From: Vicia villosa | Taxonomy: Eukaryota; Streptophyta; Magnoliopsida; Fabales; Fabaceae | Length of the DNA stretch: 64,000 nt | NCBI RefSeq assembly: GCF_029867415.1 | Contig: NC_081186.1 | Coordinates: 24,493,915 to 24,557,914 of the forward strand | Reading direction: 5' to 3' | Part shown: piece after piece, positions 1 through 12,344 of the stretch | Position numbering within the stretch: position 1 is the first letter of the stretch | How the letters are laid out: each line of letters begins with the position of its first letter | Translations under genes and position numbers: made by a program | Notes under the pieces: generated by a model | Databases searched by the model: none | What the model was told of the DNA's origin: nothing | What the model saw: only the letters and a program-made list of their open reading frames with translations

Positions 1-109
1 ATTAGTGTAATAAATCTAGATCAATTGAATAAACGCTTTCTTCACTCTAATTTTATTTTAAACCTCTCCAATTTTATCTATCATTCTTAATGCACACCAC
101 CTTGTATCA
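1..109 (+). repeat. 5' LTR end of the copia element, cut by the window edge
   Basis: It matches 4034-4150 with scattered substitutions, including the shared CAATTGAATAA block and the GCACA..CCTTGT end. The TTGTATCATATA at 102-113 resembles a decayed initiator-Met tRNA primer site (TGGTATCAGAGC), so the exact LTR end could be a few bases earlier. Confidence 0.6.
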
Positions 110-199
110 TATATCCCAAATGATAAATGGAAAATGTAAGCACAACATCTAATCAATTTCCTACAAATAAACCAGTGTTTGAAGAGGAACATTGTGATA

Positions 200-960
200 G
201 ATGGTGTGCGTAAATGAAAGTCATATTCAGATTTCAAGCTGTGCTTGAAATCGTGAATGAGGGCTTATCAGCATTGGAAGCCAGTGCAATGAGGCAAAAA
301 AGGCAATTCATTGTAAATTAAGCAAGCAAGATGGAAAATGTTTCTTAATCCATCAAAGTGTGGATCCAAACATCTTTAAGAAGATCATAGAGGAATAAAC
401 GACTGAGAATGCATGAGATATACTCAAGAAGCTGCATGGAGGTGATGAGAAATTGAAGAAGGTGAAATTGAAATCTTTGAGGAAGAAATATGAGAATACA
501 CAAATGAATGATGGTAAGGCAGTTGCCAATTTCTTCTAAAGATTGGGGTTGCTAACCAATTAAATGAAGTCGTGTGGTGTGAAGATCACTGAATTGCAAA
601 AGGTTGAGAAAGTTGTGAAAGCCTTAATTGCAAAATTTGGTCACATTATTGTGACAATTGAAGAATCAAAGGACCTATCTGAAACAGATTTTGAAGAGGC
701 TAAAACATAAGAATTCAAATGAGGTTACAAAACAAGCTAAGGAATCCAAGTTCTTTAAAAAGATGAAAGAAGATGTCTTAAAGACCAACTATTGAAAAAT
801 AAAAATGTAAGAGAAAAAGTAGAATGATGAACGTGCTAGCAAGAATTTAAATATTCAAGAAGAGACAAACATGAGTGCCTTTCACATTGAGGAATAAAAA
901 TTTACAACAACTCAATTAGACCAAATTAATGGTTTGAAGGTTAGTTGACAACCAAAATAT
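200..960 (+). pseudogene. Copia gag remnant (UBN2-type)
   Basis: Conceptual translation across frames shows the copia gag pattern: a segment reading roughly DILKKLHGGDEKLKKVKLKS, then RKYENTQMNDGKAVANFF and a TELQKVEKVVKAL stretch, matching the UBN2/retrotransposon gag family in order. Several stops and frameshifts interrupt it and no start is identifiable. It lies directly after the 5' LTR, as expected for gag. The zinc knuckle and protease that should follow are absent, because sequence after about 960 is unrelated AT-rich DNA. Confidence 0.6.
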
Positions 961-2367
961 CTATCATATATTAAATTCTTATTTTATTAATTCAACTCTA
1001 TCATAAACTTTAATAATCTCCTATTTTTTCATTTTTTAATCTATTTTATCAAAAAAATTATTGTAATATTTAAAATTATTATTACTATTATTATTTTGCT
1101 AGTGATTTAGTCGTCAACATATATTTAAATAAATATTTGAAGAGTGAAAAAAAATATAATAATATTGATTAGAATATAGTATAATTCTATATGAATGTCC
1201 TCTTAACCACCAAATCATTAGAATGTTAGGATGAATTTTTTTTTTAAATAAGTATTATTTGATTTGTTTAATTAACTTTTTGATTCTTAACTGTAATTTA
1301 ATATTTCATCTACTATTTTTAAATTATTACAGTTTGCTTTAATATAATATGAGTAATCATAAGTAGTTAATAAAGATAATCTTTTATATAAATAATTATT
1401 ATTTTAATTAAAGTGTCTGGGTCTCTATTTTATCTCATTCAAATAATTAGTCTCTCTATTTCAAATTTAAATAGTTTTGATATCGTTCTTACATTTTTCA
1501 CCGAAAATTTACGACATACCCATTTTTTATTGACATGTAAGTCATACATTTTATTTTTAAAGTTTTACAAATGTATTTTTCTACCTCATTCTCATTAACG
1601 TGTCCATTTTCTAATAATATATCATTTATATTTTTTTTTTATCTTTGAAGATCTACAAATATTTTCGTGATAATATATCACATTTCACGAGTCACACATC
1701 ATTTAAAAATAAACTCATTATCAGTTTTAAGTGTAAAAAAGTCAGAGTGATCCGAAATTGTTTGAATTTAAAATAGTAAGTTTAATTCCGTGAATGAGAT
1801 AAAATTAAGAAATAAAAAATATAATTAAAAATATTAACTAATAAAATAAAAATATCTGCAACCTAGAATTTCGACTCCGCCACTGATTGAGAAATACAAA
1901 TGATATCATAACTTAATATGAGGTCTAAATAATTCTTATCAATCAAAATATTTATAAATATTGATTAATGTAAAATTTATTATTAATTAAAATTTCATTT
2001 TATATCATTTTACTTAAGATTTGTCAGCTATAAACTATTCATCCCTTAAATATATTATCAATCATCCCTTGAAATTGAGTAGCTAATTAACCAAATTAAA
2101 AAACGTGTAATTTTAAATTTATGTTAAAATGCAACCAAAAAAAAGTGACATTAAAAGTTTTGAATGCTACAATGACTATAATAAAATTATAATTAAATCT
2201 TCTTACATACCTCAGCATAATGATATTGTTGAATAAAAGAATAGAAACATATTTAACATGACAATAATCTTGCTCAAAGAAAGACAAATTTCAATGCATT
2301 GACGGGGACAAGCAACTTGAACCACAATGCACATCATCAATATACTTCCAACAAAAACCAAGTACTT
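961..2367. other. AT-rich insert in the copia element; contains repeat copy A (1905-2185)
   Basis: No supported gene is present; short ORFs here are chance openings in AT-rich DNA. The stretch 1905-2185 is a diverged copy of 5515-5780, upstream of the TPS gene: both share the CTATAAACTAT..CATCCCT block and the GTGACATTAAA block in the same order. The stretch separates the copia gag remnant from its integrase remnant, so it was probably inserted. Confidence 0.55.
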
Positions 2368-2545
2368 GGGCTCTAGTGGGAAAGGAGCTTCCACTAAGGA
2401 CGAATCATTCGGGTACTATCCGAGTTCGATTCTTGGTGGAAACAAGACTTGGCCAGTGAGTCATCCCTCCGAACCACGAAACTAGATTAGTCGATTCACT
2501 ATGTGGATCGGAACTGGTGTCTAAATCCAAGAAAAAATATATATT
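2368..2545 (+). mobile_element. tRNA-derived SINE-like element
   Basis: A Pol III-type promoter is visible: an A-box-like TAGTGGGAAAGG at 2374 and a B box GTTCGATTC at 2424-2432, which fits the GWTCRANNC consensus, about 50 bases apart. A body containing GGAAACAAGACTTGGCCAGTG follows and recurs, 5'-truncated, at 4574-4685. Recurrence plus the internal promoter suggests a SINE family. I could not assign a named family and the 3' end is uncertain. Confidence 0.5.
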
Positions 2546-2559
2546 TTCAACAAAGAAGC

Positions 2560-3880
2560 TAATGAACAAGACACTATATGAAGCCTAGACATGTTTGAAG
2601 TCATTTGTTGCTCATTTCATAATTTTTTGTTCACTTTGCTTCAGGCATGTAACTGAACAATTAAGAAAGAAGTTGGATGATAAAAGGCAGGCCAATATCC
2701 TCATAGGCTACCACTTAACACGTGCATAAGAATTATTATCACCTAATAAGAATACAAAGGTAATAAGTAGAGATGTGCAATTTGATGAGAGCAAATGAGG
2801 GAACTGGCTGAAAGTTCCAAATGATCCAATGCAGAATAATGTAAACTCAAGCAATGTTAGAGCAATATTGCAAGAAGATCAAGTAGAGGAGGATGTCATG
2901 GACAAGAGGTAAGAATTTCAACTAGAGCAAAACCCCAATCAGTCAAGATAACTATTCAATAAATGAAGACGATAATATGAAAGAGTAAGCAATGATGGAT
3001 GAATCAAAACAAATTGATCATAATTATGCCATTAAAGATGAGAGTTAGAAAAAAGCTATAAAGAATTAACTCAGGGAAATTCAAAAGAACCAGACCTGAT
3101 AGTTGGTCAAACACTCAAGCATTAAAGCTATAAATGTAAAATGGGTTTACAAGATAAAGCTCAAGCTAAATGGTGAGATTTCCATGTACAAGAAAATGCT
3201 AGTTGCAAAAGGATTGCTTCTAAGGCCTGGAATTAACTTCAATGAGGCATATTCACTAATTATTATACTTGAAACCATAATAATAATAGTTGCCGCATAC
3301 AAAGCGTGAAGATGCATCAATTGTATGTGAAGTGTGGATTTCTTAATGGCCCAATAGAGGAGGAGGTCTATGTCAAGCAACCAATAGTTTTAGAGATTAA
3401 ATAGCAAGAAGATAAGGTGTACATGATGAGAAAAGAGTTGTATGGATTGATATAAACACCTAGAGTATGGAACAAATGAATTGACATTTTTCTAATCAAG
3501 CTATGATTCAACAAGTGCACATCAGAACATGGAGTGTATGTGGAAGAGTCTATTGAGCAGGATCAAATCATACTATGTCTTTATGTGGATGATCTATTGA
3601 TCACATGGAGATACTCTTATAAGAATTGAAATTTAGTGAAAGTGTTAAGATTAAGTTGTTGGTAGACAACAAATCAATAATAGATTTAGGCAATCATCTA
3701 ATGAGCCACGAGAGAAGAAAACATGTCGAAAGAAAGTACAATTTCCTTATGAGATCAAGTAAGCAAAGATAAATTCGAGATTGAATATTGCTAGATAGAG
3801 TTGCAACTTGTAGCTATTTTAACCAAGACATTGAAGAGAGCAAGATTTATGTCCTTAAGAAATTGATGGGAACGAGAAAA
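2560..3880 (+). pseudogene. Copia integrase-end and reverse transcriptase remnant
   Basis: Fragments read in the expected copia order. An integrase C-terminal piece (EQLRKKLDDKRQANILIGYH, around 2655-2715) is followed by RT motifs: WVYKIKLKLNGEI near 3138, GINFNEAYS near 3229, the FLNGPIEEEVYVKQP-like block near 3340 across a frameshift, and a decayed LYVDDLL-like catalytic box near 3580. Many stops make it non-functional. No RNase H sequence could be followed. The 3' LTR begins shortly after. Confidence 0.65.
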
Positions 3881-3907
3881 CAAGTTAACATGAATTAGGA
3901 GGAGCAT

Positions 3908-4153
3908 TGTGTTGTAGCTCAATTCTAGTAGCAATTTGACTGTGTTGCAATTGAGTGACTTGCAACGCAAGCAAACTATCACAACTTGACCGTTTAAAAA
4001 ATTAGTTGGTTATTTGGCTTTCTATACCCTTTCAAATCATTGTAACAAATCCAGATCAATTGAATAAGCTCACTCTTCTCTCTTATTCTATTTTATGCCT
4101 CTCTAATCCCATACATCATTCTTTATTCTTGATGCACATTGCCTTGTGTGACA
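3908..4153 (+). repeat. 3' LTR of the copia element
   Basis: It begins TGTGTTGTAGC after a GGAGGAGC purine tract and ends near TGTGTGACA. The last 120 bases match the start of the window. At about 245 bp it is short but within the copia range. Boundaries are approximate because no target duplication could be confirmed. Confidence 0.5.
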
Positions 4154-4186
4154 AGTTATTCCAACCATTATCTCTAACCCAAACTA

Positions 4187-4242
4187 ATGACACACACACA
4201 CACACGCACGCACGCACGCACGCACGCACGCACATATATATA
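4187..4242. repeat. Compound microsatellite (CA)n-(CACG)n-(TA)n
   Basis: About 16 bases of CA repeat are followed by CGCA tetramers and a short TA run. An ORF passing through it (4006-4404) is a by-product of the repeat. Confidence 0.9.
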
Positions 4243-4573
4243 ATAATTAAAAAAAATTTAGTAAATTTTAAAAACAAAATGTGTAAAATAATATTAAGTA
4301 ATAGTATTCAAATAATAATAATACACAAAAATCTAATTTACAAAAATGGTAATCGAGTTTCCATTTATAATAAACAGCTAAATAAGCAAACTATTAATTT
4401 ATAAATTTATAATACGATAAATTTGATAATTTGACTAAAACATTGACATAAACAAGACTATTTAAAAAAAAATATGAAATTCCTTTTGCATGAAAATTCA
4501 CCTTTAGAAAATTCTAAGATTATTGAAAATTAGAAAGAGTAAAGATTAAAAGATCAAAATTAATAATTTTACT

Positions 4574-4685
4574 CGAGTTCGATTCTTGGTGGAAACAAAA
4601 CTTGGTCAGTGAATCGTTTCTCTGAACTAAAAAACCAAATCAGTCAGTTTTTTATATGGATCGAAACTGATCGACTAAAATAAAT
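4574..4685 (+). mobile_element. 5'-truncated copy of the SINE-like element
   Basis: It shares GAGTTCGATTCTTGGTGG and the following body with 2423-2545, diverging along its length. The A-box half is missing, so it is a truncated copy. Confidence 0.5.
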
Positions 4686-5514
4686 TTATATTGATTCAAC
4701 CGAATCAACCTCTCTAACGTCTTAATCTAATCTCACCACCATATGTAGTTGGTGTTTATTCAGTATAATATTTCTCATCAATTGTTTGATGATTTTTTTT
4801 TTTTAAATTTGTTCAATTTCTTTAATCCAAGAACCTCGTAACCCATTAATCTTTAAGCCTTTAGTTGTTATTGCAAATCTTCTTCACTAAATTTTTACAA
4901 ATTATACAGAAATCACAATTAATAATATGAATAAATAATTTAAATGTGAATTAATATTCGTATTAAGAGATTCAAATCTTTACCCTAAATATTTACTTGA
5001 AAAATCACGCATGAATTAAATCACATTTACCGTATATTTTTTCAAGTGATTTTAAAGTGTGATTCAAATTACATGTACTAGAAACTTTTTCAAGAATGAT
5101 CTTGTTGTGTAACTGGAATTAACTAAAAGTGTGATTCAAATTGCCATGACACAATGCTCCAATAAACTATTGATAAAAAAATATGATTTAAATAATCAAA
5201 AACCAGGATTCAAATCAAGTGCATTATAAATTGAAAACGTGTATAGAGTCATTTGGAGATGCATAAAAAACTTATATTTAATGTTTTCAAGAATTTTTAA
5301 TAAGATTGTACATGAATCGAGAAAATTAATTAGAATTTGGAGATGCATAAAAAAGTTAAAGGTATCACTAGAATTTTTAATATGATTGTATATGAAATTA
5401 AAATAATTAATTATATTTAATTAACTTTTTTAATCCATATAAAAATAATTATTTTATTTATAATTATGATCGGATAGAGTACAGGTAATATCATATCCTA
5501 ATAGAGAGATAGGA
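4686..5514. other. AT-rich intergenic DNA, nothing identified
   Basis: Only short AT-rich words are seen, some repeated locally (for example GGAGATGCATAAAAAA at about 5260 and 5339). No ORF or element boundary could be supported. Confidence 0.6.
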
Positions 5515-5780
5515 GTTATATCATATCCTAATACTAGATCTAAATAATTGTTATCAATCAAAATATTTTAAATATTGATTAATATAAAATTTACAATTAA
5601 TTAAAATATCATTTTGTGAGCTATAAACTATCCATCCCTCGAATATATTATCAACCAACCCTTGAATTAAGCAGCCAAGTAACCTAATTAAAAAATGTGC
5701 AATTCTAAATTTATCTTAAATTGCCAAAAATAAAAGTGACATTAAATTTTTAATGCAATAAAACCATATAATAAAAGGCA
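5515..5780. repeat. Repeat copy B upstream of the TPS gene
   Basis: It is a diverged duplicate of 1905-2185, sharing ordered blocks such as ATCAATCAAAATATT, GAGCTATAAACTAT-like and AAAAGTGACATTAAA. It ends about 320 bases before the TPS start codon, so it lies in or next to the promoter. Confidence 0.6.
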
Positions 5781-6102
5781 AATCAAGTATGGGTAGAATA
5801 TAAGGATTTAATTTGCAATGGGATGAATGGCCATTTAAAAGGTTGCAACTCATATGAAAGTGTCTCTCTCACAAGAATCCACCTGTTAAGTTTGTGCTGT
5901 AACACTTTTCAGAAAATTGACTCACTAAACCTAAACCAGTGAGTTGAGTTCCTTTTTATGAGGACACACCTGTCTTCCCTTAACTCTCCGCTGATTTCCA
6001 ACGTCACTCAGTTTTTGCATGTAAACTTTTCTCTCTCAACACACTCTATTCAACAAGTGTTACTAATATTAACTTCTTTATTCATATTTGTAGGTTTACT
6101 AT
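5781..6102 (+). promoter_or_regulatory. Promoter-proximal and 5' UTR region of the TPS gene
   Basis: This is less AT-rich than upstream DNA and has pyrimidine-rich stretches (CTCTCTCAC, CTTTTCTCTCTC) typical of plant leaders. A good splice acceptor TATTTGTAG ends at 6093, nine bases before the ATG, suggesting a 5' UTR intron. A possible donor is the GTAAAC near 6020, but others upstream cannot be excluded. No convincing TATA box was found. Confidence 0.45.
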
Positions 6103-9100
6103 ATGCCAGGGACTAATAAATACAACGGTGATTCAAATCATATACCGGGACGTGTAGAAAGACGGTTGAGAGACAGAGAGTTGAGAAAAAGAGGAAGTGA
6201 AAACAATGAGTATTTGGAGCAGGATCATCAAGATAAAGATGATGTTGAGAAAGTATCATCTTCGTCAATAAGGGAGAGAAGATTACACGAAGGAGAAGAT
6301 GTTGTTGGAAAGTATGATAGTAATAATAATAGACAGAGGCTTTTGGTTGTGGCTAACAGATTGCCCGTGTCGGCTATTAGAAAAGGTGAAGATAGTTGGT
6401 CTTTGGAGATTAGTGCAGGTGGCCTTGTTAGCGCTCTCCTAGGTATGTATCATCAATTTTATTTGTTCCAGCGATACCTCTGGAAAAAAGATATATCTAT
6501 ACGGTGTTGTGTATGTGTGTCTTGTGTATATGTGTCTGTGTCGTGCTAGTTTCTTTTTATTTACTTTACTTATGGTTTTAATATGTATGTCTTCTTTTTT
6601 TCAATATTGTGTATTAACAAAGGGGTGAAGGAGTTTGAGGCAAGGTGGATAGGTTGGGCCGGTGTCAATGTTCCGGATGAGGTTGGACAGAAGGCACTCA
6701 CTAAAGCATTAGCTGAAAAGGTATATTCACTTTCTTTTTCGTAGTCTTTACATCCTTCAAATTTTAATGAAATAGAATATCATTTAATTATAATGATGTA
6801 AAAAATTTATGAAATTTTGTTATCTTGATCTTGCTTGTGCTATTAAACATTACAGAGGTGTATACCTGTATTTCTGGATGAAGAGATTGTTCATCAATAT
6901 TACAATGGCTACTGCAACAACATTCTATGGCCCCTTTTCCATTACCTTGGACTTCCACAAGAAGACCGTCTTGCCACCACACGAAGTTTCCAATCTCAAT
7001 TTGCGGCCTATGAGAAAGCAAATCAGATGTTTGCCGATGTTGTCAACCAACATTATGAAGAGGGTGATGTTGTTTGGTGCCATGATTACCATCTTATGTT
7101 CCTTCCAAAATGCTTGAAGAAATATAACAGTAAAATGAAAGTCGGGTGGTTTCTTCACACACCTTTTCCTTCTTCTGAAATTCACAGGACACTGCCTTCT
7201 CGTTCCGAGCTTTTGCATTCTGTTCTTGCAGCTGATTTAGTTGGGTAAGTCTTAATTTCTCCCTTATCCTGTATCCATCTTCGGTATATTAATTTTCATT
7301 TTTCTATTATATCATCGTTCTGATTTCGGTAAGTACAACTTTTCTTGCACAGTTTTCACACGTATGATTATGCAAGACATTTTGTTAGTGCGTGTACTCG
7401 CATCCTTGGACTTGAAGGTACACCTTACGGGGTTGAGCATCAAGGGAAGCTAACTGGAGTTGCCGCAGTAAGTGCCCAGAGAATTTTCTTATAAGCTTCA
7501 TTTGCTTTATAATTTTAGCAGTTATTATTTACCTTGAATTAGTATTTCAACTAATAGAAGAGAAGGGTAAGGTATAAAGAAAAAAAATCTTTGAATAAAA
7601 CTTCATTTTGAGTAACCAATAACCACAGCGAGCTTAAAAATTCTTTTGTTGCTTTTGAATGTCAGTTTCCAATTGGGATAGACTCAGAACGATTTATACG
7701 TGCGCTAGACCTTCCTCAAGTGCAGGAACATATCAAAGAATTGCAAGAAAGATTCAAAGGAAGAAAGGTATATCTAATCCAACCATCCCTATGTTGATTT
7801 TCAGCACTAGTAAAGTGAAGATGTTTCTTCCCACCCTTCTAAGTTGTATTTGTTTGATATGAAGAGCCATGATCCACATTTCATTTCTTCTGTCTTGACA
7901 GGTCATGTTAGGTGTTGATCGCCTTGATATGATTAAAGGAATCCCTCAGAAAATTCTAGCATTTGAAAAGTTTTTGGAAGAAAATGCTCATTGGCGCGAT
8001 AAAGTAGTTTTGCTTCAAATCGCCGTCCCAACAAGAACAGATGTTCCTGAATGTATGTTACTAATTTTATTTGTTTCCGTGTCATCTCAAGTTAGATTAG
8101 AAGATAGTAGTCTTTTGAACTTCGAAATTGCAAAATTCAATAGAACAATTTCTTAGATCAATTGAATTATATACATTATGCATGAGGTATTTGGTTTACT
8201 TACTCTTGGTATCTGAATCATGACTGGCTTAACTTTGTTTCTTGAGTAACATAGATCAAAAGCTTACAAGTCAGGTTCATGAAATTGTTGGCCGCATTAA
8301 TGGTAGATTTGGATCATTGACTACTGTTCCTATACACCACCTGGTACGCTCTTGATATGATGATAACCTGATCGAAGTTATATTATCGCTGACTGATAAT
8401 GTACATATATTTCTTTTTCATTACGGGATATAATTTAGCAGTCATGATTGTGTATATTTTTGTTAGTTTCTTCAATGATATTTTTGTTAGTTTCAACAAT
8501 GATATGTGTGAGTTGTGACTTGGGTTCAATGATTGTGTCATCAAAACTATTCGACCGAGGTGTTTTATCACACATCAAGAATTATTTGTATCGGATACAT
8601 GTTAGACACCAAGACTTCTTATATTTGAAGTATCTGGCCTTCATTGATGAGTCTTCGACTAACTGAAGAATTTGTTATGTTTGACAATCTCATGATTTTT
8701 TGTTTGTATCTGCAGGATCGCTCTCTTGACTTTCATGAACTATGTGCTGTGTATGCAGTTACCGGTAAAATTTGTGTACTTTTACATTTTTCTTTTTTAG
8801 CTTTACCAGAACCTTTTCACCGAATAACTTGTAATATAGTATTCATACCCGCTATAGTTATGACTTCTTTTTATCGTCAGTGCATCAAAGTATATTGTTG
8901 ATATTAAGTTCTTGTCATTTTAAGTTTTCTTCTAACTGTATTCACACTCACTATATTTACGCAGATGTAGCGCTAGTCACATCTTTAAGGGATGGAATGA
9001 ATCTTGTGAGTTATGAATTTGTGGCCTGCCAGGAGAAAAAGAAAGGGGTTCTCATTCTCAGTGAAGTAATTACAAAAACATATTATTATTTAAATTTATT

Positions 9101-11415
9101 TAAAACTTTCAATTCAAACTATGATAAGGTTAGAATTTGCATTTTTTTTCTTGTAATTCTGGCTGATGATATTCGGTACTCTTCTGGTAGTTTGCTGGTG
9201 CAGCTCAGTCTCTTGGTGCCGGGGCAATTCTTGTCAACCCCTGGAATGTTACAGAAGTTGCTGCTGCAATTGCAAGGGCTTTGAATATGCATCCCTCGGA
9301 AAGAGAAAAGAGACATAAGCATAATTTTCTTCATGTGAAATCCCACACTGCACAAGAATGGGCAGCAACTTTTGTCAGGTACGCAGTTTTGTATTTAGAT
9401 TTTGTTAATTGTGCTCTAAAAGGCATAGAATACAATAACAACAACAGTTTCAAACGATCTTTTCCGTTGATCTTGATTGGACGGTCAACATTGAGAATTG
9501 CGTGACGCGTTTACTGCATGGAATCCGTTTCCGCTTCTGTATTCAGTTGTCAACTGTTTTCTTGCTCTTATTACCTATTTTTTATCTCTAGACTTTATTG
9601 TATCTGAAGGCTTCTGTTGCCTATGATAAATCTGCAAATTTTTGCAGATAGATAGTCATGCTTAAATATGATGGTTAGTTACTTGTATGATGATACCATA
9701 CTAATCTTTGAATGTTTGCAGCGAACTAAATGATACTGTTATCGAGGCACAACTAAGGACTAGACAAGTTCCGCCTAAGCTTCCAACAGAGATTGCAATT
9801 AGACGTTATAGACATTCAACTAATAGATTGCTCATTTTGGTATGCTGGCTCATACTGAATCTCATGACTTCTCTGTGTCTTGTTTCTTTGTCTTTTACTC
9901 CTCATTTGCGTCTTTCTTCATAAACGTTTGCACTGAGGCTGGTTATACACTTATAGGGATTCAATGGAACTTTAACAGAACCGGTTGAAAAAACTGGAGA
10001 TCAGATTAAAGAAATGGAACTTAAGGTGCATCCAGAACTGAGAGAACCCTTAACTGCACTTTGCAATGATCCAAATACCACAGTAGTTGTGCTCAGTGGA
10101 AGTGGTAGAAAAGTTCTATATGATGTAATTCTTCGCACGTTTACTTGTTTTCCTAATGAACTGTTAGATGAATCCAGTAGTAACGTTTTCCTATAAACAG
10201 TGTTTCAAAGATTACGACCTGTGGTTGGCAGCAGAGAACGGGATGTTTTTACAACCTTCAAAGGGTGAATGGATGACAACACTGCCGGAGCACCTGAATA
10301 TGGAATGGGTCGACAGCGTGAAAGTGAGTGCTAGTTTAGAAATTCCATTTCTTTTGATGTGAATTCCTTCATATATATCAACAACTTACGTTTCCGATCC
10401 TGTGTTACAGCATGTTTTTGAGTACTTCACAGAAAGAACACCACGGTCACACTTTGATTTGGAAGAAAGGGAAACTTCACTTGTATGGAATTACAAATAC
10501 GCAGGTGCTTGCTTGAATTATTCATGTTGTAGATTGATATTTTGGTTTTCCAGCTATCCTTCAAACCTGTTACTGATTCTTACATTTCAAATAGATGTCG
10601 AGTTTGGAAAACTTCAAGCAAGAGATATGCTGCAACATCTCTGGTCAGGTCCGATTTCTAATTCGTCAGTTGAAATTGTTCAAGGCAGCCGGTCGGTTGA
10701 GGTTAGAGCTGTTGGCGTTACAAAGGTGATACAATCTCTTGTTTCTAATAATTAGTCGGTTGAAGATTTTTTGAACATACTTAACAGTTTATTCGAAATT
10801 TCTTTTTATCTTCAGGGAGCAGCTATTGACCGCATTCTCGGAGAGATAGTTCATAGTAAATCAATGACATCGCCAATTGATTATGTTCTTTGTATAGGAC
10901 ATTTTCTCGGAAAGGTGAGTTAAAGTTTCGTTTATCAGCGATGAAAACGTGCTCCTGTATAATATATTTAGGGGATTGAATTGAACATATTTTATTTTTT
11001 GTTACAGGATGAAGATCTTTATTCCTTTTTTGAGCCGGAGCTTCCATCTATCGGTGCTGGTCTTCCGCGAAGCAATAAGGTACCAACAGAAGCAGTTAAG
11101 TCTCCTGTTGAGAAGAAACCACCTTTGAAAATTCCAGCTAGTAGTAAAAATGGAGCAAAGTCATCATCATCATCATCTCAAAACAAGGGAGTCTCAAATT
11201 CTGATCAGAAAAAAACAAATAATCAAATTTGCAGTTCACCACGACGCCCGGCTCCAGAAAATACATCACGGAATGTCCTTGACCTTAAGAAGGAGAATTA
11301 CTTCTCATGTTCTGTAGGGCGGAACCGAACCAATGCGCGGTATACACTTGCCTCACCGGATCATGTTGTTGAGTTTTTGACGGAGCTAGCGGATGGACTA
11401 CCGCGCTCTAGTTAA
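6103..11415 (+). CDS. TPS1: Trehalose-6-phosphate synthase, class I (TPS1), 17 exons
   Basis: It makes trehalose-6-phosphate from UDP-glucose and glucose-6-phosphate, a sugar-status signal in plants. Exons: 6103-6442, 6623-6720, 6856-7244, 7353-7467, 7666-7767, 7902-8052, 8255-8343, 8716-8764, 8965-9065, 9191-9378, 9722-9839, 9957-10124, 10201-10323, 10411-10504, 10595-10725, 10816-10914, 11008-11415. All junctions are GT-AG and in phase, giving 920 residues (Arabidopsis TPS1: 942). The first 85 residues form the basic/acidic N-terminal extension typical of TPS1. Glycosyltransferase family 20 motifs are intact: NRLPVS near residue 86, [38 protein letters not shown]. From about residue 577 a phosphatase-like domain reads GFNGTLTEP, without the catalytic DxDGT aspartates, as expected for class I. 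A Ser/Lys-rich stretch precedes the conserved [12 protein letters not shown] tail. No stops or frameshifts were seen. Confidence 0.96.
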
Positions 11416-11573
11416 ATATATTTTTAGTCTAAGTAGGATTGAAGAGAAAAAAATTGTTTTAAATCCCTACATATAGACATTCTGCTGTTTTAGTCCTTCA
11501 TAAGAGATTGATGAACAATAGGAATGATGAGAGTCTAAAAACAGGCTATTGTTAAATGTAGGGATTACAAACA

Positions 11574-11579
11574 AATAAA
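11574..11579 (+). terminator. Possible poly(A) signal of the TPS gene
   Basis: AATAAA lies 159 bases after the TPS stop codon, in AT-rich 3' sequence. Plant poly(A) signals are loose, so this is only the best match. Confidence 0.4.
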
Positions 11580-12017
11580 ACTCTTAGAATAACTAAATTC
11601 AATTTATAGAGATAAAAAATATAGTTTACTCTAAATTACTAATACTGTAATTTGGCATGGAATGTAGTGAGTTTCAGAATTTGACATTTTCTGTATATGG
11701 ATGGAATTCAAAATGAATGAGCAAGGACATACTCAAATTATATGGCTAACACATGTATTACTATTAGTAGGGCGATTGTTTATTATATACTGTATATGTT
11801 TCTTCCAAACTCAAGGAATTTTTGAAATTTTCTCTTTCGTCTTGTCCGAATACTAAAATCCGGGCGCGCATATGCTAATCAATTAATTATATTACGAAAT
11901 ACGGATTTACTATCCAGAGCGTTGCGATTATAGCAAAATCAATTTTTTTATTCAATAATTAGTAACTAATCCGTGCACACATGTGACGCGCATTTGTTTC
12001 AGATATACTTTTTTTAA
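11580..12017. other. Intergenic, nothing identified
   Basis: AT-rich, with a short GC-containing patch (CCGGGCGCGCATATG near 11860). No gene or repeat boundary could be supported. Confidence 0.6.
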
Positions 12018-12310
12018 TAGAAAAATGTCTGATACCCGTTAAAAAATAATAATTGAATGTATAGAAATATGTCTGGTACCCGTGAAAAAAATAATAATGG
12101 AATGTATAGAAAAGTGTCTGGTACCCGTTTTAAATGTATAGAAAAATGTCTAGTAAAAAAATGTCTAGTATCCGTGAAAAAATAATAATTAAATGTATAA
12201 AAAAATATCTGGTACCCGTAAAAAAAATAATAATTGAATGCATAGAAAAATATCTGATACCTTAAAAAATAATAATTAAATATATAAAAAAATGTCTAGT
12301 ACCCGTAAAA
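12018..12310. repeat. Degenerate tandem repeat, units of about 45-58 bp
   Basis: Roughly seven units share AAAATGTCTGGTACCCGT followed by A-rich sequence, AATAATAATT and GAATGTATAG. Units vary in length and one is an abrupt partial duplication (AAAAATGTCTAGTA repeated near 12150-12170). Confidence 0.75.
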
Positions 12311-12344
12311 ACATTTAGATCAAGATATTTTCTCTTTTCATATA

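Larger units (their letters stand above)
1..4153 (+). mobile_element. Degenerate Ty1/copia LTR retrotransposon, 5' end outside the window
   Basis: The element is recognised from matching LTR ends at both sides (1-109 and about 3908-4153; both carry CAATTGAATAA and then the GCACA..CCTTGT block) and from decayed gag, integrase-end and reverse transcriptase coding sequence between them, all on the plus strand. A purine-rich stretch (GGAGGAGC, about 3898-3905) sits just before the 3' LTR, as expected for a polypurine tract. Stops and frameshifts are frequent, so it is an old, inactive copy. The middle (about 960-2560) is not retrotransposon coding sequence and appears to be later insertions. Confidence 0.7.

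Noticed and set aside
4006..4404. 132-codon ORF with THTHTHARTHART repeats
   Set aside because: It passes through a copia LTR and a CA/CACG microsatellite.
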